From JAKFDI01 sp036676235 (GTDB taxonomy: Bacteria; Pseudomonadota; Gammaproteobacteria; Burkholderiales; Burkholderiaceae_C): DNA of 64,000 nucleotides. Shown here in pieces: positions 27,125 through 36,096 of this stretch. The stretch is from the NCBI GenBank assembly GCA_036676235.1, contig JAKFDI010000080.1:1-64000 (forward strand). The letters are read 5' to 3'. Below the pieces are notes generated by a model, which worked only from the letters and a program-made list of their open reading frames with translations, was not told where the DNA came from and did not search any database. Made by a program: the position numbers and the translations under genes. Position 1 is the stretch's first letter, and every line of letters begins with the position of its first letter.

Positions 27125-28312
27125 TCAATAACGCGTCAGCACCGCGCTGCGCGTGGAGGCGTCGTCGGGCCGCACGTCGAGCGTGATCTCGGTGAAGGTC
27201 GGCTCGTCGTCGACCTCTTCCTTCTTGGGCGCGGCGCGCGAGACGGGCGACATGTCGTTCTGCAGACGCCACATCAGGTTGGTCGGCGAGTCGGCGAAGG
27301 CGAGGCCTTCCTCGCGGGTGATGGTGCCCTGGGTGATGAGACGCGCGAGGTCCTGCTCGAAAGTCTGCGACCCCTCGGCCATCGACTTCTCCATGGCCTC
27401 CTTCACGCCGCTGAAGTCGCCTTGCTCGATCAGCTCGGACACGAGCTTGGTGTTGAGCATCACCTCCACGGCAGGTATGCGGCCACCGGCCACCGAACGC
27501 ACCAGGCGCTGCGACACGACTGCGCGCAGGCCGGCGCCCAGGTCGGACAGCAGCGCCGGACGCGCCTCGGGCGTGTAGAACGACAGGATGCGCCCCAGCG
27601 CGTGATAACTGTTGTTGGCGTGCAGCGTGGCCATCACCAAGTGACCCGACAGCGAATACGAGATGGCCGAGGTCATGGTTTCGCGGTCGCGGATCTCGCC
27701 GATCAGGATGCAGTCGGGCGCCTGGCGCAGCGCGTTGCGCAGGCCGATCTGCAGCGATTGCGTGTCGCGCCCGACCTCGCGCTGGTTCACCACCGCCTTC
27801 TTGTTGCTGAACAGGAATTCGATCGGGTCTTCGATGGTCAGGATGTGCCCGGCCATCTGCTGGTTGCGCTGCTCCAGCATGGCCGCGAGCGTGGTGCTCT
27901 TGCCGGTGCCGGTGGCGCCCACCATCAGGATGAGGCCGCGTTTTTCCAGCACGAGGTTGTTCAGCAGCGGCGGCACGTTGAGCGATTCCAGCGTGGGAAT
28001 CTGGTGCGGGATGCAGCGGAACACGGCGGCGATGGTGCCGCGCTGACGAAAGCCGCTCAGGCGGAAGCTGCCCACGCCGGAGAGACCCACGCCGACGTTC
28101 AGCTCGCCGGTGTCGTCGAGCTCTTCCATCTGCTGCGGCGTGAGCAATTCGGCCAGCAGCATGCGCGGCTGCGTGGGCGTGAGCGGCTGATCGCTCAACT
28201 GCAGCAACTGGCCGTTGATCTTGATGAGGATGGGCGTGTTGGCCGACAGGTACACGTCGGACGCGCCCTTGTCCGCCATCAGCCGCAGCACGCGTTCCAT
28301 GTTGCCGCTCAT
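27125..28312 (-). CDS. pilU: Type IV pilus retraction-type ATPase (PilU-like)
   Basis: A 395-residue secretion ATPase. An N-terminal PAS-like domain (about 1-110) is followed by the ATPase core with Walker A GATGTGKST (132-140), Asp box TIEDPIEFLF, Walker B ILIGEIRD and His box VMATLHANN. The long acidic C-terminal tail after residue 340 fits PilU rather than PilT, but I cannot exclude a second PilT. It energises pilus retraction at the inner membrane. It is unusual in lying between dapD and dapE with short spacers (46 and 10 bp), so it is cotranscribed with diaminopimelate synthesis. Confidence 0.82.
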   Translation of the reverse strand: MSGNMERVLRLMADKGASDVYLSANTPILIKINGQLLQLSDQPLTPTQPRMLLAELLTPQQMEELDDTGELNVGVGLSGVGSFRLSGFRQRGTIAAVFRCIPHQIPTLESLNVPPLLNNLVLEKRGLILMVGATGTGKSTTLAAMLEQRNQQMAGHILTIEDPIEFLFSNKKAVVNQREVGRDTQSLQIGLRNALRQAPDCILIGEIRDRETMTSAISYSLSGHLVMATLHANNSYHALGRILSFYTPEARPALLSDLGAGLRAVVSQRLVRSVAGGRIPAVEVMLNTKLVSELIEQGDFSGVKEAMEKSMAEGSQTFEQDLARLITQGTITREEGLAFADSPTNLMWRLQNDMSPVSRAAPKKEEVDDEPTFTEITLDVRPDDASTRSAVLTRY

Positions 28313-28358
28313 CGTGTGTCCTTCGATGGATTGATCGTTACGGCCGAAACGCCGCGGC

Positions 28359-29183
28359 TCAGTCTCGCAGCAGTTCGTTGATGCTGGTCTTCTCGCGCGT
28401 GCTGGCCGTGACGCGCTTCACGATCACCGCACAGTACAGGCTGTGGCTGCCGTCGACGGCCGGCAACGAACCGCTCACCACCACCGAGCCCGCCGGCACG
28501 CGGCCGTAGCTGATCTCGCCGGTGAGCCTGTTGTAGATCTTGGTGCTCTGGCTGATGAACACGCCCATCGAGATCACCGAGTTCTCCTCGACGATCACAC
28601 CTTCCACCACTTCGGAGCGCGCGCCGATGAAGCAGTTGTCTTCGATGATGGTCGGGTTGGCCTGCAGCGGCTCCAGCACGCCGCCGATGCCCACGCCGCC
28701 CGACAGGTGCACGTTCCTGCCGATCTGCGCGCACGAGCCGACGGTGGCCCAGGTGTCGACCATCGTGTTCTCGCCGACGTAGGCGCCGATGTTCACGTAG
28801 CTGGGCATCAGCACCGCGCCCTTGGCGATGAAGCTGCCGCGGCGGGCCACGGCCGGCGGCACGATGCGCACGCCCGCGGCGGCCACCTCGGCCTCGTCGA
28901 TGTGCGAGAACTTCGTCTTCACCTTGTCGAAGAAGGTGAGGTCGCCGCTTCGCATGATCTCGTTGTCGTTCAGGCGGAACGACAACAGCACGGCCTTCTT
29001 GATCCACTGGTTCACCGTCCACTGGCCCACGCCCTGGCGCTCGGCCACGCGGATGCGCCCGGCGTTCAGGTCGGCAATCACCTGCTCGACCGCCTCGCGG
29101 ATCTCGACGCTGGCGTTCTGCGGCGACAGGCTGGCGCGGCCTTCCCAGGCGAGATCGATGAGGTTTTGCAGTTGCTGGGTCAT
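28359..29183 (-). CDS. dapD: 2,3,4,5-tetrahydropyridine-2,6-dicarboxylate N-succinyltransferase
   Basis: A 274-residue trimeric acyltransferase of the left-handed beta-helix type. An N-terminal helical domain (about 1-95) is followed by hexapeptide repeats such as GSFIAKGAVLMPSYVNIGAY and GVGIGGVLEPLQANPTIIED. It adds succinyl-CoA to tetrahydrodipicolinate. The ATG at 29183 (MTQQLQNLIDLAWEGR) is the family start; the upstream in-frame extension overlaps dapC and is rejected. It is 10 bp downstream of dapC. Confidence 0.95.
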   Translation of the reverse strand: MTQQLQNLIDLAWEGRASLSPQNASVEIREAVEQVIADLNAGRIRVAERQGVGQWTVNQWIKKAVLLSFRLNDNEIMRSGDLTFFDKVKTKFSHIDEAEVAAAGVRIVPPAVARRGSFIAKGAVLMPSYVNIGAYVGENTMVDTWATVGSCAQIGRNVHLSGGVGIGGVLEPLQANPTIIEDNCFIGARSEVVEGVIVEENSVISMGVFISQSTKIYNRLTGEISYGRVPAGSVVVSGSLPAVDGSHSLYCAVIVKRVTASTREKTSINELLRD

Positions 29184-29193
29184 GGAAGAAATC

Positions 29194-30393
29194 TCAGAGG
29201 GATTTGACGAAGGAGACGATGCGCCGTGCGGCTTCGAGGCATTCATCGACCTCGGCGACGAGGGCGAGGCGCACGCGGCCGGCACCGGGGTTGCGGCCAC
29301 AGGATTCGCGCGCAATCAGGCTGCCGGGAAGGACCGCCACATTGTATTGAGCGAGCAGATCGAGAGCGAAGCGCACGTCGTCGCCGCCGGGCACCGCAGG
29401 CCAGAGGTAGAAGCTCGCATCGGGCAGCTTCACGTCGAGCACTTCGGCGAGCACCGGCGTCACCTGCGCGAACTTGCGGCGGTACTGCTCGCGGTTGTCG
29501 ACCACGTGCGCCTCGTCGTTCCAGGCGGCGATGCTGGCCTGCTGGAAAGTGGGGCTCATCGCGCTGCCGTGGTAGGTGCGGTAGAGCAGGAACTGCGACA
29601 GGATCGCCGCGTCGCCGGCCACGAAGCCCGAGCGCATGCCCGGCACGTTGGAGCGCTTGGAAAGGCTCGTGAAGGCGACGAGATTGCGGAAGTCGCGCCC
29701 GAGCTTTGTCGCGGCTTCCAGCGAGCCGAGCGGCGGCTCGTCGCGGAAGTAGATCTCGGAGTAGCACTCGTCGGAGGCGATGACGAAGCCGTGGCGGTCG
29801 GACAGCGCGAAGAGTTTTTCCCACTCGGCCAGCGGCATCACCGCGCCGGTCGGGTTGCCGGGCGAGCACACGTACAGCAGTTGCGCGCGCGCCCACGTAT
29901 CAGCCGAGACGCTGTCCCAGTCGGCAGAGAAGTCGCCCTGCGCCTCGGCGGCCGGGTTGCCGTTGACGAACACCGCACGTGCACCCGCCAGCAGCGCCGC
30001 GCCTTCGTAGATTTGATAGAACGGATTCGGGCAGACGACGGTCGCGTCATCGCGCGTCGGGTTGATCACTGTCTGCGCGAAGGCGAACAGCGCCTCGCGC
30101 GAACCGTTCACCGGCAGCACCTGCGTGGCCGGATCGAGCCGGATGCCGTAGCGGCGATGCATCCAGCCGCACATCGCCTGGCGCAGCGCCAGATCGCCGG
30201 CCGTGGCCGGGTAGCTGGCGAGGCCGCCGAGGTTCGCAACCAGCGCATCGGTGATGAGCGCCGGTGTCGGATGGCGCGGCTCGCCTAGGCCCAGGCTGAT
30301 GTGCCGAAGCGCCGGGTTCGGCGTGATGTCGCGCGTCAGTGCGCGCAGGCGCTCGAAGGGATACGGGTTGAGCTTGGCGAGCAGCGGGTTCAT
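29194..30393 (-). CDS. dapC: N-succinyldiaminopimelate aminotransferase
   Basis: A 399-residue class I/II PLP aminotransferase. The PLP lysine is in FTSLSKRSNVPGMRSGF, with CSPGNPTG and SDECYSEIYF as further cofactor-site motifs. The N-terminus MNPLLAKLNPYPFERLRAL is characteristic of DapC. It converts N-succinyl-2-amino-6-ketopimelate to succinyl-diaminopimelate. It is the first gene of the dap cluster, so the operon promoter should lie upstream of 30393, close to the end of the SET-domain gene (25 bp away). Confidence 0.93.
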   Translation of the reverse strand: MNPLLAKLNPYPFERLRALTRDITPNPALRHISLGLGEPRHPTPALITDALVANLGGLASYPATAGDLALRQAMCGWMHRRYGIRLDPATQVLPVNGSREALFAFAQTVINPTRDDATVVCPNPFYQIYEGAALLAGARAVFVNGNPAAEAQGDFSADWDSVSADTWARAQLLYVCSPGNPTGAVMPLAEWEKLFALSDRHGFVIASDECYSEIYFRDEPPLGSLEAATKLGRDFRNLVAFTSLSKRSNVPGMRSGFVAGDAAILSQFLLYRTYHGSAMSPTFQQASIAAWNDEAHVVDNREQYRRKFAQVTPVLAEVLDVKLPDASFYLWPAVPGGDDVRFALDLLAQYNVAVLPGSLIARESCGRNPGAGRVRLALVAEVDECLEAARRIVSFVKSL

Positions 30394-30417
30394 CGGCGGA
30401 TTATCGAGCGGCGGGCA

Positions 30418-30840
30418 TCAGATGTTGCCTACACAGTTGGCTGCGCCGCAGCGACAGCGCAGCTTGCCTTCATGGTGCGTTTCACCGTAGTTCACGGTGA
30501 TCTCCTCGCCCGGCGCGATCGGCCGCAACGAGCGAAAGCTGACGCGGCCACGGCGGATCACGAGGCCGGCGTTCGGCGCGCAGGAGTGGTTGGTGTAGCG
30601 CATCGGATCGGTCGACTTGTGAAAGTCGATGGCGCGGGTTTCGGACACCTCCACCATCATCACGCGCTCGTAGCGCGTGGCGCGGATGCGCGCCTGCGTC
30701 ACGCTGATAGCCTCGCCGCGGATTTCGCCGATGCGCCGGCGCGCCGGAATCGGCTCCGCTGCAAACACGCCTTGCCCGTCGATCGCGCTTTCGCGCACCT
30801 CGACGGCAAACGGCTGGTGCGTGTCGCGCTGACCGTCCAA
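30418..30840 (-). CDS. SET-domain protein (putative lysine methyltransferase)
   Basis: A 140-residue compact SET protein. It has the N-terminal SET strand FAVEVRESAIDGQGVFA, the catalytic knot RYTNHSCAPNAGL, EITVNYGE, and a post-SET zinc-binding Cys cluster (CRCGAANCVGNI). SAM-dependent SET proteins methylate lysine; in bacteria the targets are mostly unknown. The frame begins with TTG one base after the queF stop, with no strong ribosome-binding site. A GTG at codon 15 would cut into the first strand, so the true start is uncertain. It is apparently cotranscribed behind queF. Confidence 0.78.
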   Translation of the reverse strand: MDGQRDTHQPFAVEVRESAIDGQGVFAAEPIPARRRIGEIRGEAISVTQARIRATRYERVMMVEVSETRAIDFHKSTDPMRYTNHSCAPNAGLVIRRGRVSFRSLRPIAPGEEITVNYGETHHEGKLRCRCGAANCVGNI

Positions 30841-30841
30841 C

Positions 30842-31318
30842 TCAGAGCAACCCGGTCTGCGCCGCGTGCTGCGGCAGTTGGACCACCGGCTGTGGCTTCC
30901 AGCCCTTCTTGCGGTGCTCGGCCACCACGTTGGTGTAGATGCCGCCGCGCACGTACCACTTGGCGGTGATGCGCACGAAGCGCGGCTGCGTGGCGCGCAC
31001 GATGTCGTCGAGGATGGTGTTGGTCACCTTCTCGTGGAACGCGCCTTCGTGGCGGTAGCTCCAGAAGTACATCTTCAGGCTCTTGAGTTCCACGCAGAGC
31101 TTGTCGCACACCATGTCGATGGTGAAGTGCGCGAAGTCGGGCTGGCCGGTGAGCGGGCAGTGGCAGGTGAACTCGGGCACCTGGAACTGGATCGCGTAGT
31201 CGCGTTCGGGCGCCGGGTTCGGGAAGACCTGCAGGTCCTTCGACGGCGCGGTCGGCGGTGTGGCGGGAGCCTGGCGCTGGGTCGGCGCAGGCGTCTTGGC
31301 GGGGGCTTTCTTGGCCAT
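30842..31318 (-). CDS. queF: NADPH-dependent 7-cyano-7-deazaguanine reductase (short QueF)
   Basis: A 158-residue T-fold enzyme reducing preQ0 to preQ1 in queuosine synthesis. The catalytic segment EFTCHCPLTGQPDFAHF has nucleophile C54 and the paired Asp (D61). LKMYFWSYRHEGAFHEKVTN is the NADPH/substrate-binding signature. A basic Lys/Ala/Pro-rich N-terminal extension (about 1-25) precedes the fold. The ATG at 31318 was chosen over a TTG six codons upstream. No preQ1 riboswitch could be recognised upstream. Confidence 0.92.
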   Translation of the reverse strand: MAKKAPAKTPAPTQRQAPATPPTAPSKDLQVFPNPAPERDYAIQFQVPEFTCHCPLTGQPDFAHFTIDMVCDKLCVELKSLKMYFWSYRHEGAFHEKVTNTILDDIVRATQPRFVRITAKWYVRGGIYTNVVAEHRKKGWKPQPVVQLPQHAAQTGLL

Positions 31319-31401
31319 TCGGTGGGAGTGTTTCAAGCGGTTTTGGGCGGTCGGCGAAGGCCGTCCCGCAGGGGGTGCGATGGTATCATCCGACCCGCTC
31401 G

Positions 31402-31426
31402 AAAGCCCGTCGCCAGGCGGGTTTTT
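31402..31426 (+). terminator. Terminator-like hairpin between queF and smc
   Basis: AAAGCCCG (31402-31409), 8-nt loop, CGGGTTTTT (31418-31426): a stem with one G-T wobble followed by T-run on the plus strand. No plus-strand gene lies directly upstream, so if it works it would end a short transcript or antisense RNA started near TATCAT (31384-31389). It may instead limit transcription into smc. Confidence 0.4.
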
Positions 31427-31480
31427 GCAGTCAAATCAATGAGTTAGGCGCGCCCTGCGCCAGTGTCACGCCTCCCCCTC

Positions 31481-34400
31481 ATGCGCCTCAACTCCATCAA
31501 GCTGTCCGGCTTCAAGTCGTTTGCCGAGCCCACCAACTTCCAGTTGCCGGGCCAGCTCGTGGGCGTGGTGGGACCCAACGGTTGCGGCAAGTCCAACATC
31601 ATGGATGCGGTGCGCTGGGTGCTGGGCGAGAGCAAGGCGAGCGAACTGCGCGGTGAGTCGATGCAGGACGTGATCTTCAACGGCTCGGGCAACCGCAAGC
31701 CCGCCAGCCGCGCCAGCGTCGAGCTGGTGTTCAGCAACGAGGACGCGCGCGCCGGCGGCCAGTGGAACCAGTTCGCCGAGATCGCCGTCAAGCGCGTGCT
31801 CACGCGCGACGGCAGCAGCAGCTACTACATCAACAACCAGCCGGTGCGCCGCCGCGACGTGCAGGACGTGTTCCTCGGCACCGGCCTCGGGCCACGTGCC
31901 TACGCCATCATCGGACAGGGCACGATCAGCCGGATCATCGAAAGCAAGCCCGAAGAGTTGCGGCTGTTCCTCGAAGAAGCGGCCGGCGTGTCCAAGTACA
32001 AGGAACGCCGCCGCGAGACCGAGAACCGGCTGAAAGACACGCGCGAGAACCTGACGCGCGTCGAAGACATCCTGCGCGAGCTCAACAGCAACCTCGACAA
32101 GCTGGAGAAGCAGGCCGAGGTGGCCGGCCAGTACCGCGGCCTGCAAGAGCAGGGCACGCGCAAGCTGCACCAGCTGTGGTTCCTCAAGCACCGCGACGCG
32201 GCGGCCGAGCAGGAGCGGGTGCAAAAAGATGTGCTGGAGGCCACCAACGCGCTCGAGTCGCGTACTGCCGAGCTGCGCCACGGCGAAGCGGAGCTCGAGA
32301 CCATCCGCCAGGCGCACTACGCCGCGAGCGACGAGCTGCACACCTCGCAGGGCTCGCTGGCCGAAGCGGCGCTCGAAGTGAGCCGGCTGGAAGAGCGCAT
32401 CCGCTACGTGGTCGAAGGCCGCCAGCGCGTCGAGCAGCGCCTCGCCGAACTGAAGACGCAGAGCGAGCAGTGGGCCGAGCGGCAGGCCGAGGCGACCGGC
32501 GAGCTGGAGCAGATCGCCGAGCAGATCGCCGCGGCCGACGAGCAGAGCGAGATCCTCGCCGCCCAGGCGGAGGAACAAGTCGCCAGCCTGCCCGGCTTCG
32601 AGGATGCGGTGCGCGCCGCGCAGCAGCGCAGCAACGAACAGCGCACGCTGGTCACCGCGGTGCAGCAGCAGATCCAGGTGCTGGCGAGCGAAAGCCGCAA
32701 CGTCGAAGACCAGCAGCGCCAGCTCAATGCGCGCCGCGAACGCCTCGACGGTGAACGCCGCCAGCTCGCCGCGCCCGACATGAATCGCCTGGCCGATCTG
32801 AAGCAGCAGCACGCGCTGGCCGAAGAGAACCAGGGCGTGGCCGATGCGCGGCTGCATGAACTCAGCGTGCAGGTGCCCGCGCTCGACGACGAACGCCGCG
32901 CGAAGCAGGAACAGGCCAATGCCGAAAGCGGCCGCCAGGCCGACCTGAGCGCGCGCCTCGACGCCCTGCGTGCGCTGCAGGAGAAGGTGCAGACCGAAGG
33001 CAAGCTCAAGCCCTGGCTGGCGCGCCACGGGCTCGACGAGCTGCAGGGCCTGTGGACCAAGATCCACATCGAAGCCGGCTGGGAAACGGCGCTCGAATCG
33101 GCGCTGCGCGAGCGCATGAATGCGCTCGAAGTCGGCCGCATCGAAACCGTGCGCGCTTTCGCGAGTGACGGGCCGCCCGCGCGGCTGGCCTTCTACACGC
33201 CGCCGGTTGCCACCATCGCCAACACCCACCAGACGCTGCCGCGCCTGAGCGATCTGCTGCGCCTGGGCGATGCGGGCCTGAAGGCGCTGCTCAACGACTG
33301 GCTCGAAGGCGTCTACACCGCAGCGTCGATCGACGAAGCGCTGGCCGCGCGTTCCAAGCTCACGCACGGCGAAGTGATCATGACGCGCGACGGCCATGCG
33401 GTCAGCCAGTTCGCCGTGGCCTTCTACGCGCCCGATTCCGAGCAGGCCGGCATGCTGGCCCGCGCGCAGGAGATCGAGAACCTCGGGCGGCAGTTGCGCG
33501 CGCAGGTGCTGATCGCCGAAGAAGCCAAGAGCGCGCTGGTGCGCGCCGAAGCGGCCTACACCGAGGCCTCGCAGCGGCTCGTGGGCGCGCGCCGCGAAGC
33601 GGCCGAGGCCCAGACGCGCACGCACCAGTTGCAGGTCGAACTGCTGCAGCTTTCGCAGCAGGCTGAAGCGACCAGCGCGCGGCGCGGGCAACTCGACGAA
33701 GAACTCGCCGAGATCGACGGCCAACTCGAAGAACTGAATGAGCGCCGCGCCACCGGCGAAGCGAAGTTCGAGGAGCTGGACATGCAGCTCGCGAACACCC
33801 AGGAGCGCCATGCCGAACTCGACGAAGGCGTGATCACCGCCGAGCGCAAACTGGCCGATGCGCGCGAGCAGCAGCGCGCCATCGAGCGCCAGGCGCAGGA
33901 GGCGCAGTTCAGCGCTCGATCACTGGCGGCGCGCCGCGGCGAGCTGCAGCGCAGCATCGAGACGGCGCAGCAGCAGGTGGTGGTGAATGAGCAATCGGCC
34001 GAGCAACTGGGCGAGGAACTGATCCGCCTCACGGACGCCGCGGCGCAAGCGGGCCTGCAGACGGCGCTGGAACTGAAGACCGAACGCGAAGCGGCGCTGG
34101 GCGCCAAGCGCAGCGAGTACGACGACCTGAGCCTGCGCCTGCGGCGTGCCGACGAACAGCGGCTGACGCACGAGCAGAGCCTCGCGCCCATGCGCGAACG
34201 CATCATGAAGCTGCAGCTCGAGGAGCAGGCGGCGCAGCTGGGCGGTGCGCAGTACATGGAGCAGTTGATCGCAGCCGAGGTCGATCTGGAGATCTTGGCC
34301 CAAGGCATTGCCGCCGATACCGTCAAGCTCCACGGCCTGCAGGGCGAGATCGACCGCATCAACCGTGAGATCAACGCGCTCGGCGCCGTGAACCTGGCCG

Positions 34401-34996
34401 CGCTCGATGAATTGACCGCCGCGCGCGAACGCAAGACCTTTCTCGACGCGCAGAACGCCGACCTCAACGACGCGATCAGCACGCTCGAGGACGCGATCCA
34501 CAAGATCGACCTGGAGACGCGCGATCTGCTGGCCGCCACTTTCAACCAGGTCAACGAACATTTCGGCCGCATGTTCCCGAGCCTCTTCGGCGGCGGCAAT
34601 GCGCGGCTGGTAATGACCGGCGACGAGATCCTCGACGCCGGTGTGCAGGTGATGGCCCAGCCGCCGGGCAAGAAGAACAGCACCATCCATCTGCTGTCGG
34701 GCGGCGAGAAGGCGCTCACTGCCATCGCGCTGGTGTTTGCCATCTTCCAGCTCAACCCCGCGCCGTTCTGCCTGCTCGACGAGGTGGATGCGCCGTTGGA
34801 CGACGCCAATACCGAGCGCTACGCCAAACTGGTGAAAGAGATGTCCAAGGGCACGCAGTTCCTGTTCATCAGCCACAACAAGATCGCAATGGAAATGGCG
34901 CGCCAGCTCATCGGCGTGACGATGCAGGAGCAGGGCGTGTCGCGCATCGTGGCGGTGGACATGGAAGCGGCGGTCAGCCTGGCCGAAGCGGCGTGA
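31481..34996 (+). CDS. smc: Chromosome partition/condensin protein SMC
   Basis: A 1171-residue SMC ATPase. The N-terminal head has Walker A GPNGCGKSN (31-39), followed by a long coiled coil (about 170-500), a hinge (about 505-660, around LQGLWTKIHIEAGWETALESAL minus flanks), a second coiled coil (about 670-1000), and the C-terminal head with signature LLSGGEKAL (from 1071) and Walker B CLLDEVDAPLDD (near 1097). It compacts and segregates the chromosome. The ATG at 31481 gives the family start MRLNSIKLSGFKSF; an in-frame GTG at 31463 is less likely. First gene of smc-zipA-like-ligA-def. Confidence 0.96.
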   Translation: MRLNSIKLSGFKSFAEPTNFQLPGQLVGVVGPNGCGKSNIMDAVRWVLGESKASELRGESMQDVIFNGSGNRKPASRASVELVFSNEDARAGGQWNQFAEIAVKRVLTRDGSSSYYINNQPVRRRDVQDVFLGTGLGPRAYAIIGQGTISRIIESKPEELRLFLEEAAGVSKYKERRRETENRLKDTRENLTRVEDILRELNSNLDKLEKQAEVAGQYRGLQEQGTRKLHQLWFLKHRDAAAEQERVQKDVLEATNALESRTAELRHGEAELETIRQAHYAASDELHTSQGSLAEAALEVSRLEERIRYVVEGRQRVEQRLAELKTQSEQWAERQAEATGELEQIAEQIAAADEQSEILAAQAEEQVASLPGFEDAVRAAQQRSNEQRTLVTAVQQQIQVLASESRNVEDQQRQLNARRERLDGERRQLAAPDMNRLADLKQQHALAEENQGVADARLHELSVQVPALDDERRAKQEQANAESGRQADLSARLDALRALQEKVQTEGKLKPWLARHGLDELQGLWTKIHIEAGWETALESALRERMNALEVGRIETVRAFASDGPPARLAFYTPPVATIANTHQTLPRLSDLLRLGDAGLKALLNDWLEGVYTAASIDEALAARSKLTHGEVIMTRDGHAVSQFAVAFYAPDSEQAGMLARAQEIENLGRQLRAQVLIAEEAKSALVRAEAAYTEASQRLVGARREAAEAQTRTHQLQVELLQLSQQAEATSARRGQLDEELAEIDGQLEELNERRATGEAKFEELDMQLANTQERHAELDEGVITAERKLADAREQQRAIERQAQEAQFSARSLAARRGELQRSIETAQQQVVVNEQSAEQLGEELIRLTDAAAQAGLQTALELKTEREAALGAKRSEYDDLSLRLRRADEQRLTHEQSLAPMRERIMKLQLEEQAAQLGGAQYMEQLIAAEVDLEILAQGIAADTVKLHGLQGEIDRINREINALGAVNLAALDELTAARERKTFLDAQNADLNDAISTLEDAIHKIDLETRDLLAATFNQVNEHFGRMFPSLFGGGNARLVMTGDEILDAGVQVMAQPPGKKNSTIHLLSGGEKALTAIALVFAIFQLNPAPFCLLDEVDAPLDDANTERYAKLVKEMSKGTQFLFISHNKIAMEMARQLIGVTMQEQGVSRIVAVDMEAAVSLAEAA

Positions 34997-35024
34997 GCAT
35001 GCGAGACGCACAAAGGCCCGATCG

Positions 35025-36077
35025 ATGAACGACCTGACGATTGCCCTGAGCGTGCTCGGCGCCGTGGTGCTGGGCGGCGTGGTGGCGCATGGCGCCTGGC
35101 AGGCGCGCCGCGCCGGGCCGAGGCGCGCGGCCGGCGCGGCGCGCGAGGAGCCGCGCGAACCTGTTCTCGGAGACACGCCGGTCGCAGGCGAGCGGCGCGA
35201 ACCCTCGATCGACCTGGCGTCGGCCGGCTTCGAGCTGCGCCCCATGCGGCGTGCGGCACCGCGGCTGGATGCGCTGATCGACGCGATCGTGCCGCTCACC
35301 GTCGAGCAGCCGGTCGCCGGCGAGACGGTGCTGGCCCACCTGCCGCCCACACGTCGTGCCGGCAGCAAGCCCTTCCTGATCGAAGGCCTGAGCGCCGACA
35401 ACGGCGAATGGGAGGCCATCGCCGCGGGCCACCGCTACAGCGAGTTCCAGGCCGGCGTGCAGCTTGCCAACCGCACCGGCGCCATCAACGAGATCGAGTA
35501 CTCCGAGTTCGTGCAGAAGGTGCAGGCTTTCGCCGAGGCCATCGGCGCCATGCCCGACTTTCCCGACATGCTCGACGTCGTCGGCCGTGCCCGCGAACTC
35601 GATGCCTTCGCCGGCGACCACGACGCTCAGCTCGCGCTGCGTCTTTCGGCCCGCGCCGCGGCCTGGAGCGCCGGCTACATCCACCAGCATGCGCAGCGCC
35701 ACGGCTTCGTCGCCGGCGTGGTGCCGGGCCGGCTGGTCATGCCTTCGGCCGAAGAGAGCGCGCCGCCCGTGCTCACGCTCACCTTCGACTCGCAGGCGGC
35801 GCTCGCCGACGACCCCAACCTGGCTGCGGTGCGCGCGCTGATCCTGAGCTTCGACGTGCCGCAGACCGACCGGCGCGCCGAGCCCTTCGCGGCGTGGCAG
35901 AAGAGTGCGCAAGCGCTGGCGGCCGAAATGGACGCGGTGATCGTCGACGATGCCGGGCGCCCGCTCGGCGCGGAAGGTTTCGCGGCCATTGGCGGCGAGT
36001 TGGCACAGCTCTACGAGAAGCTGGAGCAGCGCGATCTCGCCGCCGGATCGCTCGCGGCGCGGCGCTTGTTCAGCTAG
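35025..36077 (+). CDS. ZipA-like cell division protein
   Basis: A 350-residue protein with an N-terminal membrane anchor (about 5-25), an Arg/Ala/Pro-rich linker (about 27-60) and a C-terminal domain (about 205-345) that fits the FtsZ-binding ZipA fold (LRLSARAAAWSAGYIHQHAQ, then LTLTFDSQAALAD). Its place between smc and ligA is the usual location of a zipA-like gene in betaproteobacteria. It likely links FtsZ to the inner membrane. Similarity by eye is modest, so the call leans on context. It starts 28 bp after smc; ligA follows after 19 bp. Confidence 0.72.
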   Translation: MNDLTIALSVLGAVVLGGVVAHGAWQARRAGPRRAAGAAREEPREPVLGDTPVAGERREPSIDLASAGFELRPMRRAAPRLDALIDAIVPLTVEQPVAGETVLAHLPPTRRAGSKPFLIEGLSADNGEWEAIAAGHRYSEFQAGVQLANRTGAINEIEYSEFVQKVQAFAEAIGAMPDFPDMLDVVGRARELDAFAGDHDAQLALRLSARAAAWSAGYIHQHAQRHGFVAGVVPGRLVMPSAEESAPPVLTLTFDSQAALADDPNLAAVRALILSFDVPQTDRRAEPFAAWQKSAQALAAEMDAVIVDDAGRPLGAEGFAAIGGELAQLYEKLEQRDLAAGSLAARRLFS

Positions 36078-36096
36078 CTGTCGGACCGTTGCGCAG

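Noticed and set aside
28312..29315. A longer dapD with a 44-residue N-terminal extension.
   Set aside because: The extension overlaps the dapC coding end and looks like dapC read in another frame; MTQQLQNLI at 29183 is the family start.
31319..31440. A preQ1 riboswitch upstream of queF.
   Set aside because: I could not find the conserved C-rich loop and A-rich tail in the minus-strand leader; the only hairpin there is better read as a plus-strand terminator.
31466..33811. A 781-codon minus-strand open frame opposite smc.
   Set aside because: Its composition (runs of Leu, Ala, Arg, His) mirrors coiled-coil codons of smc read backwards; the plus-strand gene has all SMC motifs. Similar long frames opposite the hydratase/dehydrogenase (52055-54193) and haloperoxidase-like genes are also GC-driven shadows.
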